NCBI GenBank assembly: GCA_963730365.1
Contig: CAVSRM010000008.1
Span: 310,001-374,000, forward strand
Length of the DNA: 64,000 bases
Source of the DNA: Fodinibacter sp963730365
Lineage (GTDB): Bacteria; Actinomycetota; Actinomycetes; Actinomycetales; Dermatophilaceae
Direction of reading: 5' to 3'
The notes beneath the pieces were generated by a model that saw nothing but the letters and a program-made list of their open reading frames with translations, was not told the DNA's origin and did no database searches. A program made the position numbers and the translations under genes. Of this stretch, positions 8,516 through 19,697 are shown piece by piece. Position 1 is the first letter of the stretch, and every line of letters begins with the position of its first letter.

Positions 8516-9508
8516 ATGGACACCACGACGACCACTCCAGCCGAACGCATCACCCCCTCCCGTCGCACTGCCCTGGGTGTCACCGCCCTCGCGGCTGCCG
8601 GGCTGTTCCTCGTCCCCGAGAGGGCCCAGGCCGGCCGCACGCCGAGGGCGCCCGAGACCGTGGCACTACCGGACGGCATCCGTCCCGAGGGCATCACGTC
8701 AGGGCCGGGGACGACCTACTTCGTCGGGTCCCTGGCCGACGGCCGGATCGTCACCGGCGACCTCATCGCCGGGACCGTCTCGGTCCTCCTCCCCGGGGCG
8801 GAGGGCCGCCAGCTCCGGGGCCTGTACTGGGACTCCCGCTCGGGTTTGGTCTGGGCCGCCGGAAACCTCGGCGCCGAGGCCCACGTCTGGGCCGTCGACG
8901 GCGGCAGCGGCGACGTGGTGCTCGACATGACCGTGCCCGGCGGCGGATTCCTCAACGACCTGGTGGTGACCGCGGACACCGTCTGGGTCACGGACTCGCG
9001 GGTGGACCGCCTCACCGCCCTCCCCGTGGGCTCCGACGGGATGCCGGCGGGGGACGTGCCCAGCTACCTGCAGCTGACCGGTCAGTGGCCCGGGTACGAC
9101 GGGATGAATCTTGCAGCAAACGGGATCCGCGAGCTCGCGGACGGCGCGCTCCTCCTCGACCACAGCAGCGCCGGTGGCCTCTGGGCCGTCGACCCGGCCA
9201 GTGGTGCCACGACCGAGGTGCCCGTCACCGGCGGTCCGGGCATCACCGCTGGGGACGGCATCGAGGTCGACGGGAGCACGGTCTACGTCGTCCGGGGAAG
9301 CGGGCAGAACGAGGTCTCGGTCCTCCTGCTGCGAGAGGCTGCCCGTGGGTGGACGGCACGCTGGCGGGGCGCGCGCAGCGACACGACGCTCGACGTGCCG
9401 TCGACCGCCACGCTCGCGGGCGGCTGGCTCTGGGCCGTCAACGCCCGGTTCGGCGTCCCGTCGCCCGGCACCGCCTCGTACTGGATCACCCGGCTTCCCG
9501 CCCGCTGA
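8516..9508 (+). CDS. Exported beta-propeller (SMP-30/gluconolactonase-like) protein, Tat signal
   Basis: 330 residues. The N-terminus has SRRTALGVTALAAAGLFLVP ending in QAG, a twin-arginine-type signal with a hydrophobic core and an AxA-like cleavage site. The mature part is a series of short blades such as GSLADGRIVTGDL, GLVWAAGNLG, DTVWVTDSRVDRL and GSTVYVVRGSGQ, as in six-bladed SMP-30/strictosidine-synthase-like propellers. No catalytic assignment is possible. The ATG at 8516 is preferred over the in-frame upstream start because GTGGAG precedes it and the signal peptide then sits at the N-terminus. Confidence 0.65.
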   Translation: MDTTTTTPAERITPSRRTALGVTALAAAGLFLVPERAQAGRTPRAPETVALPDGIRPEGITSGPGTTYFVGSLADGRIVTGDLIAGTVSVLLPGAEGRQLRGLYWDSRSGLVWAAGNLGAEAHVWAVDGGSGDVVLDMTVPGGGFLNDLVVTADTVWVTDSRVDRLTALPVGSDGMPAGDVPSYLQLTGQWPGYDGMNLAANGIRELADGALLLDHSSAGGLWAVDPASGATTEVPVTGGPGITAGDGIEVDGSTVYVVRGSGQNEVSVLLLREAARGWTARWRGARSDTTLDVPSTATLAGGWLWAVNARFGVPSPGTASYWITRLPAR

Positions 9509-9511
9509 TCG

Positions 9512-10993
9512 TCAGCGGAAGACCTGGTCGACCGACGCGAAACCCCCGAGCGCATGGTCCGCTCGGAAGTGCTCGTGGTCCGCGCGGAGCCGGTCGGCGG
9601 CCTCGGTCGCGAAGCCGAGGACGTCCTCGATGAAGAGGTCGGGGCCGCCGATCGCGTCCAGGATGAGCGGCTCGATGTCGACGTCGCGCTCGCCGACGTC
9701 GTCCGACAGGGCGTGGGCGTGGGCGAGGGTCTGGCCGCAGAGCCGGGCGTAGTCGATCCAGTCCTTCTTCGAGAGGGCCGCGAGGTCGATCTCGTTCTTG
9801 TAGGGGGACCTCTCGCGGCTCATGAAGCTCAGCCCCTCGAACTCGACGTGACCGAAGAACGCGTCGCCGTTGACGAGCTGGACGTGCGCGGCCTCGGTGA
9901 TCCGCTCACCCGTGCCGTCCGCCCCGAAGTCGCTCGGAGGGACGAGACCGGCGAGCGCGGACCGTCGAGCCTGCTTGAACTCGATGATCACGTCGTCGCT
10001 GCCGTCGGCGGTCGGCCCCTCGAGCATCACGTAGTAGCGGGCCAGCCCGAGGGATGCCGTCCCCTGACCGACCCTGACCGCGACGTCCTTCACCCTCATC
10101 CCGCCCGCACGTTCGGGCACCTCGGTCTCGTTCTCCTCGACGAGCTGGTCCACGACCGCCTGGAACTCGGGGATCCGCCGGGACTGGGGGATGAGCTTCT
10201 TGCTCGCCTTGAAGCCGCGGGCGTACTCGTCGTGGTACTTCTTCGCGAGCCACCGACTGCGCAGCTCGAGTGAGTCCTCGAGGAGGGCCTTGATGAGCGG
10301 AGGCGCGTTGTCCAGGCGCACCTGGTGGCGAGCCTCGTCGCCGTCCCGGGCGAACCGCGTCATCCCGGAGAGGTACCCCTCGACGAAAGCCGTCGTGATC
10401 TTGCGCTGTCGCGCGGCCCCGGCGCCCCCCTCGACCTCCGAGGCGAGCATGAAACCGACCGCTCCGCGCTTGACGTCCCAGGTGAACGGCGCGTAGTACG
10501 CCTCGTCGAAGTCGTTGACGCCGAAGAACGGGACGTTGTCGGCGCTGGGCATCACGCCGAAGTTCTCGGGGTGCACGTCCCCGAGGCACAGGACCGTCGG
10601 CATCCAGGCATCCTCGCCGGCCATGTCGCGGTAGAAGAGCAGGCAGGTGCCCCGGAAGAAGGAGTAGAGCGAGTTGGCGAGCTTGTCGAACTTGGCCCGG
10701 GCGTCGTCGCCCCGGTCGGCGATGCGCGACTGGTGGTCCTCACGAAGGGTCTGGCGCACGTGGACGCGGCGGTCGTGCCCGATGAGGGTGCGCGGCAACG
10801 GGACCATCTGACCGGCGGCACGGGCGGCGGCCAGCTCCTCGAACGCCGTGTACCGCGAGGCGGCGTCCCGGGCGCCCAGCGCCGTGTCGGGCCGCTTCCG
10901 ACCGGCGGACGCGGTCTTCGTCGTGGACTTCGTGGATGCCGTGGCCCGCTTGGCCGGGGCCTTCTTCTCGGTCTTTCGGCTCGTCGGGGGCAT
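9512..10993 (-). CDS. DUF2252 family protein
   Basis: 493 residues. A Lys/Ala/Thr-rich basic tail (first 35 residues) is followed by the DUF2252 core, with TLCLGDVHPENFG-like sequence (CLGDVHPENFGV), GVNDFDEAYYAP and RFRADHALGGFASVDQ at the end. GDxHxxN and NDFD resemble the catalytic and metal motifs of aminoglycoside-phosphotransferase-like kinases, which is the basis for the view that DUF2252 proteins have a kinase fold. The substrate is unknown. It lies downstream of hspR on the same strand with about 60 bases between, so it may receive heat-shock operon read-through, though no functional link is known. Confidence 0.75.
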   Translation of the reverse strand: MPPTSRKTEKKAPAKRATASTKSTTKTASAGRKRPDTALGARDAASRYTAFEELAAARAAGQMVPLPRTLIGHDRRVHVRQTLREDHQSRIADRGDDARAKFDKLANSLYSFFRGTCLLFYRDMAGEDAWMPTVLCLGDVHPENFGVMPSADNVPFFGVNDFDEAYYAPFTWDVKRGAVGFMLASEVEGGAGAARQRKITTAFVEGYLSGMTRFARDGDEARHQVRLDNAPPLIKALLEDSLELRSRWLAKKYHDEYARGFKASKKLIPQSRRIPEFQAVVDQLVEENETEVPERAGGMRVKDVAVRVGQGTASLGLARYYVMLEGPTADGSDDVIIEFKQARRSALAGLVPPSDFGADGTGERITEAAHVQLVNGDAFFGHVEFEGLSFMSRERSPYKNEIDLAALSKKDWIDYARLCGQTLAHAHALSDDVGERDVDIEPLILDAIGGPDLFIEDVLGFATEAADRLRADHEHFRADHALGGFASVDQVFR

Positions 10994-11052
10994 CCGGCAT
11001 GTCTACCGCACGAGCGGACCGCGGGCCGCTCCAGGGGCACGAAAGGGCTCCC

Positions 11053-11508
11053 TCAGCGGCGGGTGGGCCTCCAGAGCACGACGGCCTGCGAGCCCGAGTG
11101 ACGGGGCCGCTCACCCCAGCGCACGGCGTACACGTCGCCGGCAGGGGAGACGGAGAAGACTCGACCTCCCTGGCCGGTGTCGTTCCGGACAGCATCGAGC
11201 TCGGCCTGCAGCTCGCGCAGCCTGGACTGCAGGCCGTCGACCTGGCGCTCGAGCTCGAGGATCCTGGCGACTCCCGCGAGTGAGACGCCCTCTTCCTGCG
11301 AGAGTCGCTGCACCTCGCGGAGCAGCACGACGTCGCGTTGCGAGTAGCGGCGCCCCCCACCGCGGGTGCGCGACGGCGTGACCAGCCCGAGCCGGTCGTA
11401 CTGCCGCAGCGTCTGGGCATGCATCCCCGCCAGCTCCGCCGCGACCGAGATGACGAAGACGGGCGTCTCGTCGTCGGGCGAGAAGGCGGAGTAGCGGAGG
11501 GTCGCCAC
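11053..11508 (-). CDS. hspR: MerR-family heat-shock repressor HspR
   Basis: 151 residues. The N-terminal winged helix has VFVISVAAELAGMHAQTLRQYDRLGLV and SRTRGGGRRYSQRDV, the signature of HspR, followed by a coiled-coil segment rich in Leu, Glu and Arg (about 85-115). HspR binds HAIR inverted repeats with DnaK as corepressor and represses the dnaK operon. It is the last gene of that operon here, 8 bases after dnaJ. Two HAIR boxes lie upstream of dnaK in this window, so the feedback loop is complete. The start is GTG. Confidence 0.93.
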   Translation of the reverse strand: MATLRYSAFSPDDETPVFVISVAAELAGMHAQTLRQYDRLGLVTPSRTRGGGRRYSQRDVVLLREVQRLSQEEGVSLAGVARILELERQVDGLQSRLRELQAELDAVRNDTGQGGRVFSVSPAGDVYAVRWGERPRHSGSQAVVLWRPTRR

Positions 11509-11516
11509 GGAGGGGC

Positions 11517-12536
11517 TCAGCTCCTCGCCTGGTCGAACAGGGCGGCACGGGGGTCGACCCCTGACTCCTCGCTCCGAAGCGTCTCGACCGCCTCGCGGGC
11601 GGCTTCCGTGAGCCGTTGTGGCACGACCACGCTGATCCGTGCGAGGAGGTCACCCACGGTGCCGTTGCGCCGGTGGACGCCTCGACCCTTGACCCGCAGC
11701 ACGCGCCCGCTCGGGGTCCCCGGCGCCACCTTGACGCGCACCGGAGTGCCGTCGAGGGTCGGCACCGAGACGGTCGCACCGAGGGCTGCCTCGGCGAACG
11801 TCACGGGAAGGTCGACCGTGAGGTGGTCGCCCTCTCGGCCGAAGACGGGGTGCTTCTCCACGCTCACGGTGAGAATGAGGTCACCCTTGGGCGACCCGGG
11901 GTCACCCTCGCCGCCCTTGCCTCGCAGCCGGATCTTCTGGCCGTCCTTGACCCCGGCCGGGATCTTCGTCGTGATCCGACGCCCCTCGGCCGTGGACAGC
12001 GTGACGGTGGCCCCTTCGACCGCGTCGCGGAAGCTGAGCGACGTGCGGGCCTCGAGGTCCGCACCCGGCCGCGGACCCCGAGAGGCTCCGAACCCGGAGA
12101 ACGGGTCGCCGCCCCTGCCGCCCGCGCCACCGCCGAACATCTGGGACAGGACGTCGTCGAGGTCGGGTTGTCCGCCGGCACCGCCGGTGTTGAACCGCAC
12201 TCGCTGTCCTCCCCCTCCGGCGCCGCCTCCGAAGGCGCTGAACACGTCCTCGAAGCCGCTGCCCCCGCCGGGGCCTCCGGCGCGGAAGCGGGCACCACCG
12301 CCGGCCATCTGCCGGATGGCGTCGTACTCCTCCCGCTGCTTGGGGTCGGCGAGCACCGCGTGGGCCTCCCCGACGTCCTTGAATCGCTTCTCCGCGGCAG
12401 CATCCCCGGCGTTCTGGTCGGGGTGGTGCTTGCGGGCAAGCTTGCGATAGGCCTTCTTGATGGCAGCGTCGTCAGCATCCTTGGGGACACCGAGGATCGC
12501 GTAGAAGTCCTTCTCGAACCAGTCCTGGCTGGCCAT
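11517..12536 (-). CDS. dnaJ: DnaJ-type co-chaperone lacking the zinc finger
   Basis: 339 residues. The J domain (about 8-75) contains the HPD triad in RKHHPDQN. A long Gly/Phe-rich linker (about 85-155) follows, then two C-terminal substrate-binding beta domains with LSFRDAVEGATVTLS and PKGDLILTVSVEKHPVF. The CxxCxGxG zinc repeats of canonical DnaJ are absent, so this is the CbpA-like or short DnaJ1 form often found in actinobacterial dnaK operons. It stimulates DnaK ATPase and delivers clients. GAGGAGG lies 5 bases before the ATG; grpE ends 27 bases upstream. Confidence 0.93.
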   Translation of the reverse strand: MASQDWFEKDFYAILGVPKDADDAAIKKAYRKLARKHHPDQNAGDAAAEKRFKDVGEAHAVLADPKQREEYDAIRQMAGGGARFRAGGPGGGSGFEDVFSAFGGGAGGGGQRVRFNTGGAGGQPDLDDVLSQMFGGGAGGRGGDPFSGFGASRGPRPGADLEARTSLSFRDAVEGATVTLSTAEGRRITTKIPAGVKDGQKIRLRGKGGEGDPGSPKGDLILTVSVEKHPVFGREGDHLTVDLPVTFAEAALGATVSVPTLDGTPVRVKVAPGTPSGRVLRVKGRGVHRRNGTVGDLLARISVVVPQRLTEAAREAVETLRSEESGVDPRAALFDQARS

Positions 12537-12563
12537 CGGCGCCTCCTCTCGGCTGTGGACGGA

Positions 12564-13282
12564 TCAGTCCGGGTCGGCGACCGAGACGCGCGCAGGCCTC
12601 AGGACCTGCTCCCCGGCACGGTAGCCGGGCTGGAGGACGAGCACGACGGTCGTGGCCGTCGCGCCGGTCGGCAGGTCGGAGTCACCGGTCGGCCACGGAG
12701 CGTGCATGAGGGCCTCGTGGCGCATCGGGTCGAACTCCTCACCCTTGGCGCCGAACCGCTCCAGGCCGTACTTGCCCAGGATCGCCTCCAGCTTGTCGGC
12801 GATGGCCGCGAAGGGTCCGACGAGGTCGCCGTGCTCGCGCGCGGCGTGCACGTCGTCGAGCACCGGCAGCACCGACTCGAGGACGTCGTGGACGGCGCGC
12901 TCCTGGACCAAGGCCCTGTCGCGGTCGACCCGACGCTTGTAGTTGACGTACTCGGCCTGGAGCCGCAGGAGGTCGGAGAGCCGCTCGGCCGCCAGGGCCG
13001 AGTCCGGGTGCCCCTCCCCCGCAGTCGGATCCGCTCCGTACGCGGGGGCGCCATCCTCGTGGCCGTCGGTGGGGTCGACCTCCTCGTCGGCCTCCGCGGC
13101 CGGGGTGGAGCCCCCGGCCGGGGTGGAGCCCCCGGCGGGGGTGGCCCCGGCGAATGCCGGAGCCACCTCCTCGCCGTCGTTGACCGACTCGGTGTTGATC
13201 GCGTCGTCGCCTGCGTCGTCGAGGGCGGCCGCGTCGGCCGTCTCCTCGACCGTGGGCTCCTCGTGCGGCATACCGGGGTCGG

Positions 13283-13286
<4 letters not shown>
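12564..13286 (-). CDS. grpE: Nucleotide exchange factor GrpE
   Basis: 240 residues. An acidic, low-complexity N-terminus (about 1-85) includes repeated PAGGST units encoded by an 18-base tandem repeat near 13098-13150. The GrpE coiled coil then begins at LQAEYVNYKRRVDRDRA, and the beta domain includes GEEFDPMRHEALMH and TVVLVLQPGYRAGEQVLRPARV. It releases ADP from DnaK. The GTG start overlaps the dnaK stop (GTGA), so translation is coupled to dnaK. The Met codon at 13271 is a possible internal start. Confidence 0.95.
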
Positions 13287-15178
<1,892 letters not shown>

Positions 15179-15203
15179 GGTGATGTGTCTCCTTGACGCT
15201 GGG

Positions 15204-15224
15204 GTTGAGTGCTTATGACTCAAG
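15204..15224 (-). promoter_or_regulatory. HAIR box 1 (HspR operator) of the dnaK operon
   Basis: GTTGAGT, seven bases, then ACTCAAG; this matches the HAIR consensus CTTGAGT-N7-ACTCAAG at all but the first base. It overlaps the -10 region of the predicted dnaK promoter and ends about 26 bases before the ATG, so bound HspR would block transcription. Confidence 0.9.
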
Positions 15225-15250
15225 TTAGACGAGACCGGATGCTGGAGCAA
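15222..15250 (-). promoter_or_regulatory. Predicted sigma-70-type promoter of dnaK
   Basis: Read on the minus strand, TTGCTC at 15250-15245 is separated by 17 bases from TAACTT at 15227-15222. The -10 box shares bases with HAIR box 1, as expected for repression by HspR. Confidence 0.6.
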
Positions 15251-15265
15251 ACCGGGCTGCTGAAA

Positions 15266-15286
15266 CTTGCGCTCACCTGACTCAAC
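15266..15286 (-). promoter_or_regulatory. HAIR box 2 (degenerate HspR operator)
   Basis: CTTGCGC, seven bases, then ACTCAAC, centred 62 bases upstream of box 1 and upstream of the predicted -35. The left arm deviates from consensus at two central bases. Multiple HAIR copies are usual in actinobacterial dnaK promoters. The remaining 15287-15498 of this 320-base gap shows no gene. Confidence 0.7.
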
Positions 15287-15498
15287 TTCGCGGCGCGTCG
15301 TGATGTTCCCGGTCGCGTCAACGCGTCGGGTGGGCATCGAGGGAGAGGCTCTCGTCTCGTGTGGCACACCATCGCTGCCGCCACTAGAGTCGCGGCACCG
15401 ACGGGCCGCGAACAGGGCTGCTCACGCGTGTGCGCGGGACACGTCGGTACGCCGGTCCGACCCGACCGTGGTGGGACCTCTCTCGAACGGAGAACTGG

Positions 15499-16938
15499 AT
15501 GGCACACCACACGATGGTCGCTGCGGCATCCGCAGCGACCCTTGCCGTCGGCCTCGCGATCACCGCGGCCGCCCCTGTTGCGGCTACCGGGCCGGAGAGC
15601 ACCTACATGGTGCTCGCCCCCAAGGGCGCCACCACGAAGGCCGCTGCGGCCCGCGTCGCGTCAGCGGGCGGTACCGTCGTCGCCACGTACGACCAGATCG
15701 GCGTGCTCATTGCCCGCTCGACGAGCGCCTCCTTCTCGAGCAAGGTGGGAGGCAAGGGTGTCGAGTCGGTGGCCTCCACCGACGGGCTCGGCACGACCCT
15801 CATCGACGACCAGGTCATCGAGGCCGTCGACGAGTCCACGCTCGATGCGACGGGCGACCCCACGGCGGAGCCCCTCTGGGGCTACCAGTGGGACATGGAG
15901 CAGATCGACGTGCCCGCCGCCCAGGCGATCACGACGGGCGACCCCTCGGTCGTGGTCGGGGTGCTCGACTCTGGCATCGACTACACGCACCCTGACCTCG
16001 CTTCCCAGGTCGCGTTCGACCAGAGCGCCTCCTGCATCGGCGGGGCCGCCGACACGAACCCGGCTGCGTGGAAGAACTCGACGTCGTCGCACGGCACGCA
16101 CGTGGCCGGCACGATCGCGGCGGCGATCAACGGCGTGGGCATCGCCGGTGTGGCCCCGGGCGTGAAGGTCGCCTCGGTCAAGGTCGTGACCGACGACGGC
16201 TACATCTATCCCGAGGCGGCGGTCTGCGCCTACCTCTGGGCGGCCGACCACGGCATGCCGATCACGAACAACAGCTACTACATCGACCCGTGGGAGTTCA
16301 ACTGCGTCAACGACCCGCGCCAGCGTCCCGTCTGGCAGGCCGTGCAGCGTGCGTTGAGCTACTCGAAGTCGAAGGGCACGCTGACGATCGCGTCCGCCGG
16401 CAACAGCAACGTCGACCTGCAGCACAAGTTCATCGACTCGGGCAGCCCGAACGACGGCAGCTACCCGGTCGAGGACCGCACCATCACCGGTGCGTGCCGC
16501 GACCTCCCGGCCGAGGCGCCGGGCGTGGTGACGGTCTCGGCAGTCGGCCCGAGCGAGGCGAAGAGCTACTACTCGTCCTACGGCCAGGGCGTCGTCGACG
16601 TGACGGCCCCCGGCGGTGACACGCGCTTCCGCACGAACGGAGCCTCCTCCACCATCACCGACGCGATCCTCTCGACCGTGCCCGGCGGGTGGGGATGGTC
16701 GCAGGGCACCTCGATGGCCGGACCGCACGCCGCCGGCGTCGCGGCACTCGCGCTGTCGGCCCACCCCGGCATGAAGCCGGGCCAGCTCGCCTCGTTCCTC
16801 GAGCGCACGGCGACCCCGCTGGATTGCCCGGACGGCGTGTACGAGCCGCGCCCCGGCTACCCGGCGACCTGCACCGGAGGAGCGCGCAACAGCTTCTACG
16901 GCGCGGGCAACGTCAACGCACTGAACGCCGTGGAGTGA
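15499..16938 (+). CDS. Secreted S8 family serine protease (subtilase)
   Basis: 479 residues. A signal peptide (about 1-35, hydrophobic stretch ending AAPVAATG) precedes a short inhibitor-like prodomain (about 36-110). The catalytic domain has Asp in VVVGVLDSGIDYTHPDL, His in SSHGTHVAGTIAAA, the oxyanion Asn in ASAGNSN and Ser in GTSMAGPHAAGVAAL, so the triad is complete. Four or more Cys residues suggest extracellular disulfides. No C-terminal anchor or repeat is seen, so it is probably released. GGAG lies 7 bases before the ATG. It is transcribed alone, with a hairpin after the stop. The substrate is unknown. Confidence 0.92.
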   Translation: MAHHTMVAAASAATLAVGLAITAAAPVAATGPESTYMVLAPKGATTKAAAARVASAGGTVVATYDQIGVLIARSTSASFSSKVGGKGVESVASTDGLGTTLIDDQVIEAVDESTLDATGDPTAEPLWGYQWDMEQIDVPAAQAITTGDPSVVVGVLDSGIDYTHPDLASQVAFDQSASCIGGAADTNPAAWKNSTSSHGTHVAGTIAAAINGVGIAGVAPGVKVASVKVVTDDGYIYPEAAVCAYLWAADHGMPITNNSYYIDPWEFNCVNDPRQRPVWQAVQRALSYSKSKGTLTIASAGNSNVDLQHKFIDSGSPNDGSYPVEDRTITGACRDLPAEAPGVVTVSAVGPSEAKSYYSSYGQGVVDVTAPGGDTRFRTNGASSTITDAILSTVPGGWGWSQGTSMAGPHAAGVAALALSAHPGMKPGQLASFLERTATPLDCPDGVYEPRPGYPATCTGGARNSFYGAGNVNALNAVE

Positions 16939-16958
16939 CGGCGTGAACCGCTGAATGC

Positions 16959-16993
16959 GGGAGGGGCCGGGCCGTCATGGCTCGGCCCCTCCC
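16959..16993 (+). terminator. Hairpin after the subtilase gene
   Basis: An 11-base perfect stem (GGGAGGGGCCG and CGGCCCCTCCC) with a 13-base loop, starting 20 bases after the stop. No T tract follows, as is common for actinobacterial terminators. Confidence 0.6.
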
Positions 16994-17056
16994 GTGTCCG
17001 GGCCCGAGGATCGCGGGCGAAGCGGACCTACGATGGACGAGGCGGACGGAGGCCCC

Positions 17057-18433
17057 ATGGACCACGACGAGATCAGTCGGCGGGCGCAGGAGCGGGCCGC
17101 GCACACCGCACCGAGGGCGCGGCACAGGGTGCCCGCGCCTGACTCCTCCCTCCTGCCGCCGGGGCCTCGGCTTCCCAGGTGGGCACAGAGCGTCGGGGCG
17201 CTGCGGTTCCGGCACCGCTTCATCCCGTGGGTCCAGCGGCGGCACGGCGACGTCTTCACCCTGCGCCTCCTCCCCGGAAACCGGCCCATCGTGTACTTCT
17301 GCCGGCCCGACGCCATCCACGACATCTTCGCCGGAGACCCCGAGGTCTTCCATGCCGGCGAGGCCAACAGCATCCTCGGGCCGGTGATGGGCGAGCACTC
17401 CCTTTTGCTCGTCGACGGCGCCGAGCACCGCCGTGCCCGCACGTTGCTCGTGCCCGCCTTCTCCTCGCGCGCCCTCAGGGGCTATCGGGACCTCGTGGAG
17501 GGCGTCGCGAAGACGGAGGTGGCGTCGTGGCAGCCCGAGGTTCCGTTCCGCAGCCTGGACCGGATGAACGACCTGACCCTCCAGGTGATCATGCGGGTCG
17601 TCTTCGGGGTCACCGACGAGCAGCGCCTCGCACGGCTCCGACCGCTCGTCCGCGCCGTCGTCGACGTGAACCCGGCGGTCCTGCTCGGCTGGGCTCTCCC
17701 CCCGCTGCGCCGGGTCGGGATGTGGCGACGGGCGGCGGAGTCCGTGCGTGAGCTCGATGCCGAGATCTACGGACTCGTGGCCGATGCTCGGACCGCGCCC
17801 GATCTCGAGACCCGCACCGATGTGCTCTCCCGACTCATCCGCGCCGACGCCGAGGGGGACCGCCTCTCCGATGCCGAGCTGCGCGACCAGCTGGTCACGC
17901 TTCTCCTCGCGGGCCACGAGACGACGGCGACCGCCCTCGCCTGGGCCCTGCAGGAGATCGGTCGCGACGACCACCAGCTCGCCCTCGCCCGCCGAGCCGC
18001 GAGCGCCGGTGACGACGACTGGCTGGAGGCGATCCTCAAGGAGGCGATGCGTCTCCACCCGGTGATCCCGATGGTCGTGCGGGTCCTCCAGCGCCCGGCG
18101 AGGGTGGGGGGCATCGACCTCCCCGCCGGCACCACGGTCGCGGCATCGATCCTCCTTGCGCACGCCAGCCCGCAGAACCACCCCGACCCCGAGGCCTTCC
18201 GTCCGGAGCGCTTCATCGGGTCCGCGCCGCCGGCCAACACCTGGCTCCCCTTCGGCGGTGGGGTGCGCCGTTGCATCGGGGCCGGCTTCTCGCTGATGGA
18301 AGGGGTCGTGGTGCTCCGCGAGGTGCTGACGGTCAACGAGGTCCACGCGGTCGCCGACGAGAAGCCCAAGGTCCGCAACATCACCAGCGTTCCCCGCAGT
18401 GGGGCTCGAGTGGTGGTCCGTTCCTCCCCCTGA
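17057..18433 (+). CDS. Cytochrome P450
   Basis: 458 residues. The heme-binding loop is FGGGVRRCIG with the axial Cys, the I-helix motif is LLAGHETTATALAW, and the K-helix ExxR is in LKEAMRLHPVIP; the PERF-like FRPERFIG is present. These make a complete class I soluble P450. Both ATG codons at 17033 and 17057 are in frame; 17057 is chosen for GGACGGAGG 5 bases upstream. No ferredoxin or reductase gene is nearby, so it must use partners encoded elsewhere. The Pro-rich start (SLLPPGPRLP) resembles fatty-acid or terpene-type P450s, but the substrate cannot be read from sequence. Confidence 0.92.
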   Translation: MDHDEISRRAQERAAHTAPRARHRVPAPDSSLLPPGPRLPRWAQSVGALRFRHRFIPWVQRRHGDVFTLRLLPGNRPIVYFCRPDAIHDIFAGDPEVFHAGEANSILGPVMGEHSLLLVDGAEHRRARTLLVPAFSSRALRGYRDLVEGVAKTEVASWQPEVPFRSLDRMNDLTLQVIMRVVFGVTDEQRLARLRPLVRAVVDVNPAVLLGWALPPLRRVGMWRRAAESVRELDAEIYGLVADARTAPDLETRTDVLSRLIRADAEGDRLSDAELRDQLVTLLLAGHETTATALAWALQEIGRDDHQLALARRAASAGDDDWLEAILKEAMRLHPVIPMVVRVLQRPARVGGIDLPAGTTVAASILLAHASPQNHPDPEAFRPERFIGSAPPANTWLPFGGGVRRCIGAGFSLMEGVVVLREVLTVNEVHAVADEKPKVRNITSVPRSGARVVVRSSP

Positions 18434-18439
18434 CCCGCC

Positions 18440-18457
18440 GCCGGGGCCGGCCCCGGC
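18440..18457. terminator. GC palindrome between convergent P450 and DUF389 genes
   Basis: Perfect 18-base palindrome made of GCCGGGGCC and GGCCCCGGC, just after the P450 stop. It may act as a weak bidirectional terminator. The remaining 100 bases of the gap show nothing else. Confidence 0.4.
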
Positions 18458-18559
18458 CGGCGCGAGAGACACGCTCTGGTCCGGGCCGGGGAGTGGTTCG
18501 CGATGGTGGACGCGTCGTGTCGGGCTGGTGGGCTCAGTGCGAGGGCTCGGTACGAACCC

Positions 18560-19570
18560 TCAGCCGTCCTCACCGATGGTGCCGCCGTCGATCGAGCGTC
18601 CGACGGTCGTGTCGACGACCAGGGGGAGCCCCGGCACCTCACCATCGAGCTTCCCGAGCAGCTCACTCGTCGCTGGCGGGTCCTGCGGGGTGCGGATGTT
18701 CACGACGAAGCCCGATAGTGACAGATCGACACCAAGGACCTCGGCTCCCGGCACGACGGCGATCCAGACACGGGCCTCGTGCTCGACCGTCTGCTTCCAG
18801 CTGTTCACCAGGTAGATGGCGAAGGTGTTGCCGGCAAGGGGAAGGAGGACGAGGGCGAGAAAGAAGCTGAGAGCGAGGTAGGACCGCCGTCCGGCTCCGA
18901 CCCGCTTGGCCTTCCGGTCGGCCTCCGCCGAGTACCCGAGGGCAGCGAACAGGATGGTGCCTGCGATCACCAGGGAGACGAGGTTCGACACGAACAGCAG
19001 GAGCGCGCCGAGCGCGTAGAAGACCTCACCCTCTCCGAGGCATACACCGACGACGGCCAGAGGCGGGACGAGCGAGATGGCGATGGCCACGCCCGGTAGC
19101 ACCGCAGCCACGTCCCGCCTGGCCAGGCCCACGGCACCCGCGATACCGGTGGCGATCGCGGCGGCGAGGTCGAGGAGTGTGGGGGACGTCCGACCGCTGA
19201 TCTGGGAGTTGCCGCTGACATCGATGTCCCCCGGGATGACCTGGGTGAACGCGACCCCGGTGAGGATGACGAGCAACACGCCGAACAATACGAAACGCCC
19301 CGCTCGGATCCGCTCCCTCTTCACCATTCCGAGGGCGATCGCCATGATCGGCGTCGAGAGCGGCGCGATGATCATCGCCCCGATGACCGTGGCGGTGGAG
19401 TCCGCGAGGACGCCGGCGGTGGCGATGATCCCCGAGAGACCGAGCATCGTCCAGAACGCCGAGTACTTCGACCGCCGATCGCCGTACCTCAGGTCGAGGT
19501 CTTGGGTGAGCTCGTCGAGGGTCCTGCGCTGCGCCGGCGGGAGGACGACGTCCTGCAGTCCGAGGTTCAT
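18560..19570 (-). CDS. DUF389 membrane protein (TIGR00341-like)
   Basis: 336 residues with about seven membrane segments. Conserved DUF389 stretches are FWTMLGLSGIIATAGVLADS, TVIGAMIIAPLSTPIMAIALG and LVPPLAVVGVCLG. A soluble C-terminal tail of about 80 residues (RVWIAVVPGAEVLGVDLS) is probably cytoplasmic or periplasmic. Function is unknown for the family. The ATG at 19570 has no ribosome site, but CATAAT lies 7 bases upstream, so a leaderless mRNA is likely. Confidence 0.8.
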   Translation of the reverse strand: MNLGLQDVVLPPAQRRTLDELTQDLDLRYGDRRSKYSAFWTMLGLSGIIATAGVLADSTATVIGAMIIAPLSTPIMAIALGMVKRERIRAGRFVLFGVLLVILTGVAFTQVIPGDIDVSGNSQISGRTSPTLLDLAAAIATGIAGAVGLARRDVAAVLPGVAIAISLVPPLAVVGVCLGEGEVFYALGALLLFVSNLVSLVIAGTILFAALGYSAEADRKAKRVGAGRRSYLALSFFLALVLLPLAGNTFAIYLVNSWKQTVEHEARVWIAVVPGAEVLGVDLSLSGFVVNIRTPQDPPATSELLGKLDGEVPGLPLVVDTTVGRSIDGGTIGEDG

Positions 19571-19576
19571 GGCCGA

Positions 19577-19605
19577 ATTATGCAGGTCAGGGGAATGCCC
19601 ACGAC
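19577..19605 (-). promoter_or_regulatory. Predicted promoter for a leaderless DUF389 transcript
   Basis: On the minus strand CATAAT (19582-19577) places transcription start at or next to the A of the ATG at 19570. A weak -35 (GTCGTG) lies 17 bases upstream. Leaderless starts are common in actinobacteria. Confidence 0.4.
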
Positions 19606-19697
19606 GTCTCCGCTGGTCAGGGCCCTCGTTTTCGTGACCTCGCCGTGATCGCCCCCGCACCGGTCCCGGGTCTACCGTGGGAGGTCCGGAGGTGGGG

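Noticed and set aside
13098..13150. 18-base tandem repeat in grpE
   Set aside because: Encodes a flexible PAGGST stretch in the disordered N-terminus; likely slippage, in frame, no sign of function.
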